Assembly: GCF_003339505.1 (NCBI RefSeq)
Contig: NZ_QPIW01000021.1
Span: 50,350 to 114,349, forward strand
Source of the DNA: Runella aurantiaca
GTDB lineage: Bacteria; Bacteroidota; Bacteroidia; Cytophagales; Spirosomataceae
DNA: 64,000 nucleotides
Direction of reading: 5' to 3'
A program made the translations under genes and the position numbers. Below the pieces are notes generated by a model, which had not been told where the DNA came from, did not search any database, and saw only the letters and a program-made list of their open reading frames with translations. Positions within the stretch are counted from its first letter, which is position 1, and every line of letters starts with the position of its first letter. This document shows, piece by piece, positions 60,476-64,000 of this stretch.

Positions 60476-63400
60476 TTAGAAAGTGAAATTGATATTGATA
60501 CCGTAACGACGCATGGTAGGTGTCTGTAACGACGACCCACGGTCTGTGTAGTTAACAAATTGCTCCACATCCAAATCTTTGGAATGGGCAAAATACAACA
60601 AGTTACGCCCAACCAGTGAAATAGTAGCCTGCTTGATATTCTTGCCTAGCAAACCCGCTGGGAGTGAATAACCTACCTGTAATTCACGTAATTTTACAAA
60701 CGTACGGTTTATCATGTTGCCCTCGTTGGAGTTGTAGTAGCGGCTAATCCAATCTTGCAAAAACGTAGCATTCGCAGAAGACATCGGGGTAAAATTCAAT
60801 TCACCGTAGTTTGTTACCAAACCATCGGGATCGTATTTAATCGTGCCACCCGTTAAAACAACTCCTTCTCCTACCCAAGTTTTCTGTCCTTGCGTATCCG
60901 CCAAACGAGCAATGCCCATGGCACCTTCGACCGTAGCTTGGTGGCGACCACCGCGGAACGTTTGTTTTTGGATGTAATTTTCGATAACCCCACCTACACG
61001 TCCGTCAAATTGGAAGCTAAGGTTAAAGTTCTTGTAGCTAAATTTGTTTTGGAAACCAAACGCCCAGTCAGGGTTAGTGTAGCCTAAGAATTGATTGACG
61101 GGATTGTAAATCGGGCGTCCGCTGGCATCATTGACGATTTGACCATCTTGGGTACGAACAAAGGCGCGTCCATAATAAGCATCCAAACGGTCGCCGATTT
61201 TGTAAAATTGATTCAAGCGAGTTTGTGAACCGTAAATCTCCTTGAGGGTTTCTTGCCAAGTGGACCAGTTGGCCAAGATGTCCCAGTTGAGACCGGTGCC
61301 GCTTTTGAGAACATTACCACTAACCGCAATCTCTAATCCTTTGCGTTGGGTTTTGATACCGTTGGTGGTGAGTGCGCCATAACCCGTTGATTCTGGTAGT
61401 GTTAATCCAAAAATTTGGGGGCCATCTAAGTAATTGAAGTAGGTAACATCTAACCCTAAACGGTTGTTCATAAACTTCATTTCCAATCCTCCCTCGTAGT
61501 TGGTACGGGTTGAAGGCTGAATGTTGGGGTCAACAAGGCGTGTTGAATAATAAGCCGCGGCTTCGTTGTTGTAAGGACGTGAGATGCTGTAAGCAACGGT
61601 TGTACCATAACTTGGACCGTCGTATGATGAAGTATAGTTGGCACCGTAAGGGACTGGCGTATTTGGCGGAACCCCAATCGTAGCCTGCGTAAAGGCTTCT
61701 TTCACCCGGGCAAACGAAGCCCGAAGTTTGAGGAAGGTAATTGCGTCGGGCAACTTTACGTAGTCAGAAATGACCGTTGTTAGACCCACAGAAGGATAAA
61801 AACCTACATTACGGCCCGACGGCAACGTAGAGGTTTTGTCCCAACGACCTGTTACTGAAAGGTTAGCGTATTTGCTCAAAGAAACGTCGGCAGAGTAATA
61901 GCCACTCAATACTTTCATGTAAGCCGCAAAGTTGTAAGCTTGTACGGGGTTGCGTGAGTTGGAGAAACTATATACGCCTGGTACGTTGAGATAGTCGGTA
62001 GAAGCAAAGTTAGAGTTGTAGCGGAACAAACGCATACTTGCACCTACGGAGGCTCTCACGGTGATGTTTTTAGCCACCTCTTTGTCAAAATTAACCAAGG
62101 CGTCAGTATTGTTTTCCCAAAGGCTACGACGGTCTTCACGGTAGTCGCCGCGGGCTTCTTCACGTCCATAAGAAGTAGCTGAGAAAGGCATTTTCTCGGT
62201 ACGAAGAATATCATAAGTCGTTACTTGCGTACGAATTTGTGCATTTAAGTAATCAGTAATTTGGTATTTACCGAGCGCATACGCGTAGATGTCATTTTTG
62301 TAATGACCACGCAACCACTCTTTAACTACAAACCAAGGATTGTTGTAACGTTGGTACTCAGCGTATATTTGCTGGACACCTTCTTTGCCAGGTTGCCACA
62401 ATTGTTTCATATCATCAACGTTCCAGTCAGCACCACCCCAAATGATTGAGTTGTAAATGAGGGAGTTAGGGCCATAGTCTACGTCAGGAATGTTAGGCGT
62501 ATATTGACGGCTGTAGTTGATGGTACTTTCAAAACGCAATTTTTTGGAGAAACTATACCCAAACGAGGTATTGAGGTTAGTAATGTTCAGTTGCGTATTA
62601 GGAATGATACCCCGTTGGTATTGGTGCGACAACGACACCCGAAGGTCTGCTTTGTCGTTACTAGCAGACACCGATACGTTGTTATTAGACAAAATCCCCG
62701 TACGAACAAAACGCTGTAAATTGTTGGCCCCACGCGGCAACCAAGGAGTAGGAATTCGCTTACCTGTTGCAGGGTCAATAGGGCTATCGTACTGAGTAAG
62801 CAAACGGCCATCCAATGGCGGTCCCCAAATGTCGTAGTCCCCATCGTTTACACCACCCCCACGACCGTCCACAAACGCATATTTGCCGTGGTCGCCTGGA
62901 CCGTATTGGTCTTGTACTCTAGGCATAGAAATAAATCCATTATCAAACATTGTAGAAGAGTTGACATCAACTGCAAAGCCTCTTTTATCTTTCGAGCCTT
63001 TCTTAGTTGTAATCATAATTACTCCATTCTGAGCCCGAAAACCGTACAAGGCTGTTCCCGAAGGCCCTTTTAATACGTCCATTGACTCAATATCGTCGGG
63101 GCTGATGTTCCACGTATCGGAGTTGATTGGAATACCATCTACTACATATAGTGGGCGACCACCTCGCAACGACACCTGTGGAGCACGCAAAAGTTCGGCG
63201 CTTGCCCCTACGTTTAAGCCAGCCACTTTCCCCACGAGTGAGTTGATGGGGTTGGGCTCCCGGGCTTTGATAAGGTCAGAGCCTTTTACACTTTGCGTTG
63301 CGAAAGCCAGCGTCTTCTTATCTTTTTGAATCCCCAATGCCGTCACAACAACTTCTTGTAGTTGTTTGAGGTCTTGTGCCATTTTTAGGTCAAGCGTGCT

Positions 63401-63691
63401 ACGATTGCCCACCGATATTTCTTGGGCACTGTAGCCTACAAAGGAGAATACTAACGAAGAATTGGGGGCTACACTAAGGCGATATCTGCCTTCGCCGTCA
63501 GTGTTTGTTCCGCGATTTGTGCCTTTTACAACCACACTGACACCGGGGAGCGGTGCGTTGTTTTCGGCGTCTGTAATTCTGCCCTGCACCGTTATGTCTT
63601 GTGCAAGGAGACTGGAGGCTACACCGAGTGTCAATATAAACAATGACACCCAAAAGGATTTCCCTAGATTTTGGGGTAAAAAGTACCGCAT
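60476..63691 (-). CDS. SusC/RagA-family TonB-linked outer-membrane receptor
   Basis: A 1071-residue TonB-dependent transporter of the SusC group. After a signal peptide (residues 1-31) comes a carboxypeptidase-regulatory domain (VQGRITDAENNAPLPGVSVV to FSFVGYSAQEI). It is followed by the family-specific linker LQEVVVTALGIQKDKKTLAF, the plug (LYVVDGIPINSD, LKGPSGTALYG, NGVIMITTKKG), and a large barrel ending MRRYGININFTF. It imports a polymer-derived ligand captured by the adjacent SusD. It has no anti-sigma signalling extension and no regulator next to it in the window. The promoter region at 63692-63953 shows only a near-match to a -7 box (TTACTTTG). Confidence 0.96.
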   Translation of the reverse strand: MRYFLPQNLGKSFWVSLFILTLGVASSLLAQDITVQGRITDAENNAPLPGVSVVVKGTNRGTNTDGEGRYRLSVAPNSSLVFSFVGYSAQEISVGNRSTLDLKMAQDLKQLQEVVVTALGIQKDKKTLAFATQSVKGSDLIKAREPNPINSLVGKVAGLNVGASAELLRAPQVSLRGGRPLYVVDGIPINSDTWNISPDDIESMDVLKGPSGTALYGFRAQNGVIMITTKKGSKDKRGFAVDVNSSTMFDNGFISMPRVQDQYGPGDHGKYAFVDGRGGGVNDGDYDIWGPPLDGRLLTQYDSPIDPATGKRIPTPWLPRGANNLQRFVRTGILSNNNVSVSASNDKADLRVSLSHQYQRGIIPNTQLNITNLNTSFGYSFSKKLRFESTINYSRQYTPNIPDVDYGPNSLIYNSIIWGGADWNVDDMKQLWQPGKEGVQQIYAEYQRYNNPWFVVKEWLRGHYKNDIYAYALGKYQITDYLNAQIRTQVTTYDILRTEKMPFSATSYGREEARGDYREDRRSLWENNTDALVNFDKEVAKNITVRASVGASMRLFRYNSNFASTDYLNVPGVYSFSNSRNPVQAYNFAAYMKVLSGYYSADVSLSKYANLSVTGRWDKTSTLPSGRNVGFYPSVGLTTVISDYVKLPDAITFLKLRASFARVKEAFTQATIGVPPNTPVPYGANYTSSYDGPSYGTTVAYSISRPYNNEAAAYYSTRLVDPNIQPSTRTNYEGGLEMKFMNNRLGLDVTYFNYLDGPQIFGLTLPESTGYGALTTNGIKTQRKGLEIAVSGNVLKSGTGLNWDILANWSTWQETLKEIYGSQTRLNQFYKIGDRLDAYYGRAFVRTQDGQIVNDASGRPIYNPVNQFLGYTNPDWAFGFQNKFSYKNFNLSFQFDGRVGGVIENYIQKQTFRGGRHQATVEGAMGIARLADTQGQKTWVGEGVVLTGGTIKYDPDGLVTNYGELNFTPMSSANATFLQDWISRYYNSNEGNMINRTFVKLRELQVGYSLPAGLLGKNIKQATISLVGRNLLYFAHSKDLDVEQFVNYTDRGSSLQTPTMRRYGININFTF

Positions 63692-63907
63692 AATGTTAAT
63701 TTGTTAAGTGGAAAATGAAGGAGTGTAGGACTTACTAAACCCGTTGCAAAGTAAGTTTAGTGAAATTAATAAATAGTTAACTAATAGTAAAGTAATTATT
63801 AATATATTTTTTTAATCGTAACATTCGGTTGAAGTCCTATATTACAGTATTATTTATACATAATGGGCGAAATTACTGTACCCGAAGATAATTGCTATGT
63901 AAAACAA

Positions 63908-63949
63908 AAAGGCTGAATTTTGAAGCGACCAAGCATCAAACCAGCCTTT
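63908..63949. repeat. 8-bp inverted repeat at the right edge
   Basis: AAAGGCTG (63908-63915) pairs with CAGCCTTT (63942-63949) over a 26-base loop. On the minus strand a T-run follows, so it could be a terminator for a gene beyond the window; alternatively it is part of a mobile-element end. Confidence 0.45.
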
Positions 63950-63953
63950 AAGA

Positions 63954-64000
63954 ATGAAAAAAATCATTAGGGACGAAGTTATTAAATTGCTTCAAAAAAT
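63954..64000 (+). CDS. Start of an unidentified ORF (3' partial)
   Basis: An ATG begins an open frame that runs out of the window after 15 codons (MKKIIRDEVIKLLQK). Too little is present to assign a family. It is divergent from the SusC gene. Confidence 0.35.
   Translation, partial: MKKIIRDEVIKLLQK

Overview
The window reads as chromosome of a Bacteroidota bacterium, most likely order Cytophagales and plausibly Spirosomataceae (a Runella-like relative; this is inference from gene content and a mid-40s GC feel, not from a marker gene). Supporting signs are a SusC/SusD pair, two large proteins with type IX secretion (T9SS) C-terminal domains, a carboxypeptidase-regulatory/outer-membrane-barrel protein, TAnnTTTG-type promoters and weak Shine-Dalgarno sequences. 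No rRNA, tRNA, CRISPR array or complete insertion sequence was seen.

Layout. (1) 1-9816, plus strand: a sugar-acid operon. It holds a LacI-type regulator (5' end outside the window), two exported enolase-superfamily dehydratases, an unknown exported protein with an aldose-epimerase feel, a PQQ sugar dehydrogenase with an internal haem c domain, 2-keto-3-deoxygalactonate kinase, the matching aldolase and an MFS transporter. Together they outline a De Ley-Doudoroff galactose/galactonate route in which oxidation and dehydration appear to take place outside the cytoplasm. (2) 9817-22987: housekeeping and scattered genes: two copies of a 66-bp repeat, queG, an LprI-like protein, a dipeptidase, dnaG, a kinase of the MtnK/APH fold, tex, an M16 protease, a DinB-like protein and a Crp-like regulator. 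(3) 23017-29421: an acyltransferase, a formylglycine-generating-enzyme-like protein coupled to an unknown helical protein, an exported DJ-1/PfpI protein and a GH127 beta-L-arabinofuranosidase. (4) 29422-41038: an AT-rich gap with a possible small ORF, a 56-residue membrane protein coupled to an SPFH lipoprotein, an RND/MMPL exporter, an M24 peptidase, a GNAT enzyme, a Tat-exported TIM-barrel protein, an outer-membrane barrel and a RmlD-like reductase.

(5) 41131-47810, minus strand: a surface-glycan operon built from two polyprenyl-type GT2 glycosyltransferases, two large GT-C-like membrane proteins and an MBOAT O-acyltransferase. (6) 48052-55964: a FabH-like ketosynthase, two adjacent T9SS-exported ELWxxDGT-repeat proteins of over 1000 residues each, and an orphan PhnZ-like HD oxygenase. 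(7) 56048-63691, minus strand: a beta-propeller/phosphoesterase fusion and a SusC/SusD nutrient-uptake pair. The window ends in the first 15 codons of an unidentified plus-strand ORF.

The most interesting candidates for new biology are the apparently periplasmic galactonate pathway, the paired GT2/GT-C plus MBOAT operon whose two GT2 genes both end in short tandem repeats, the tandem giant ELWxxDGT proteins, and several hairpin-forming repeats lying between genes.
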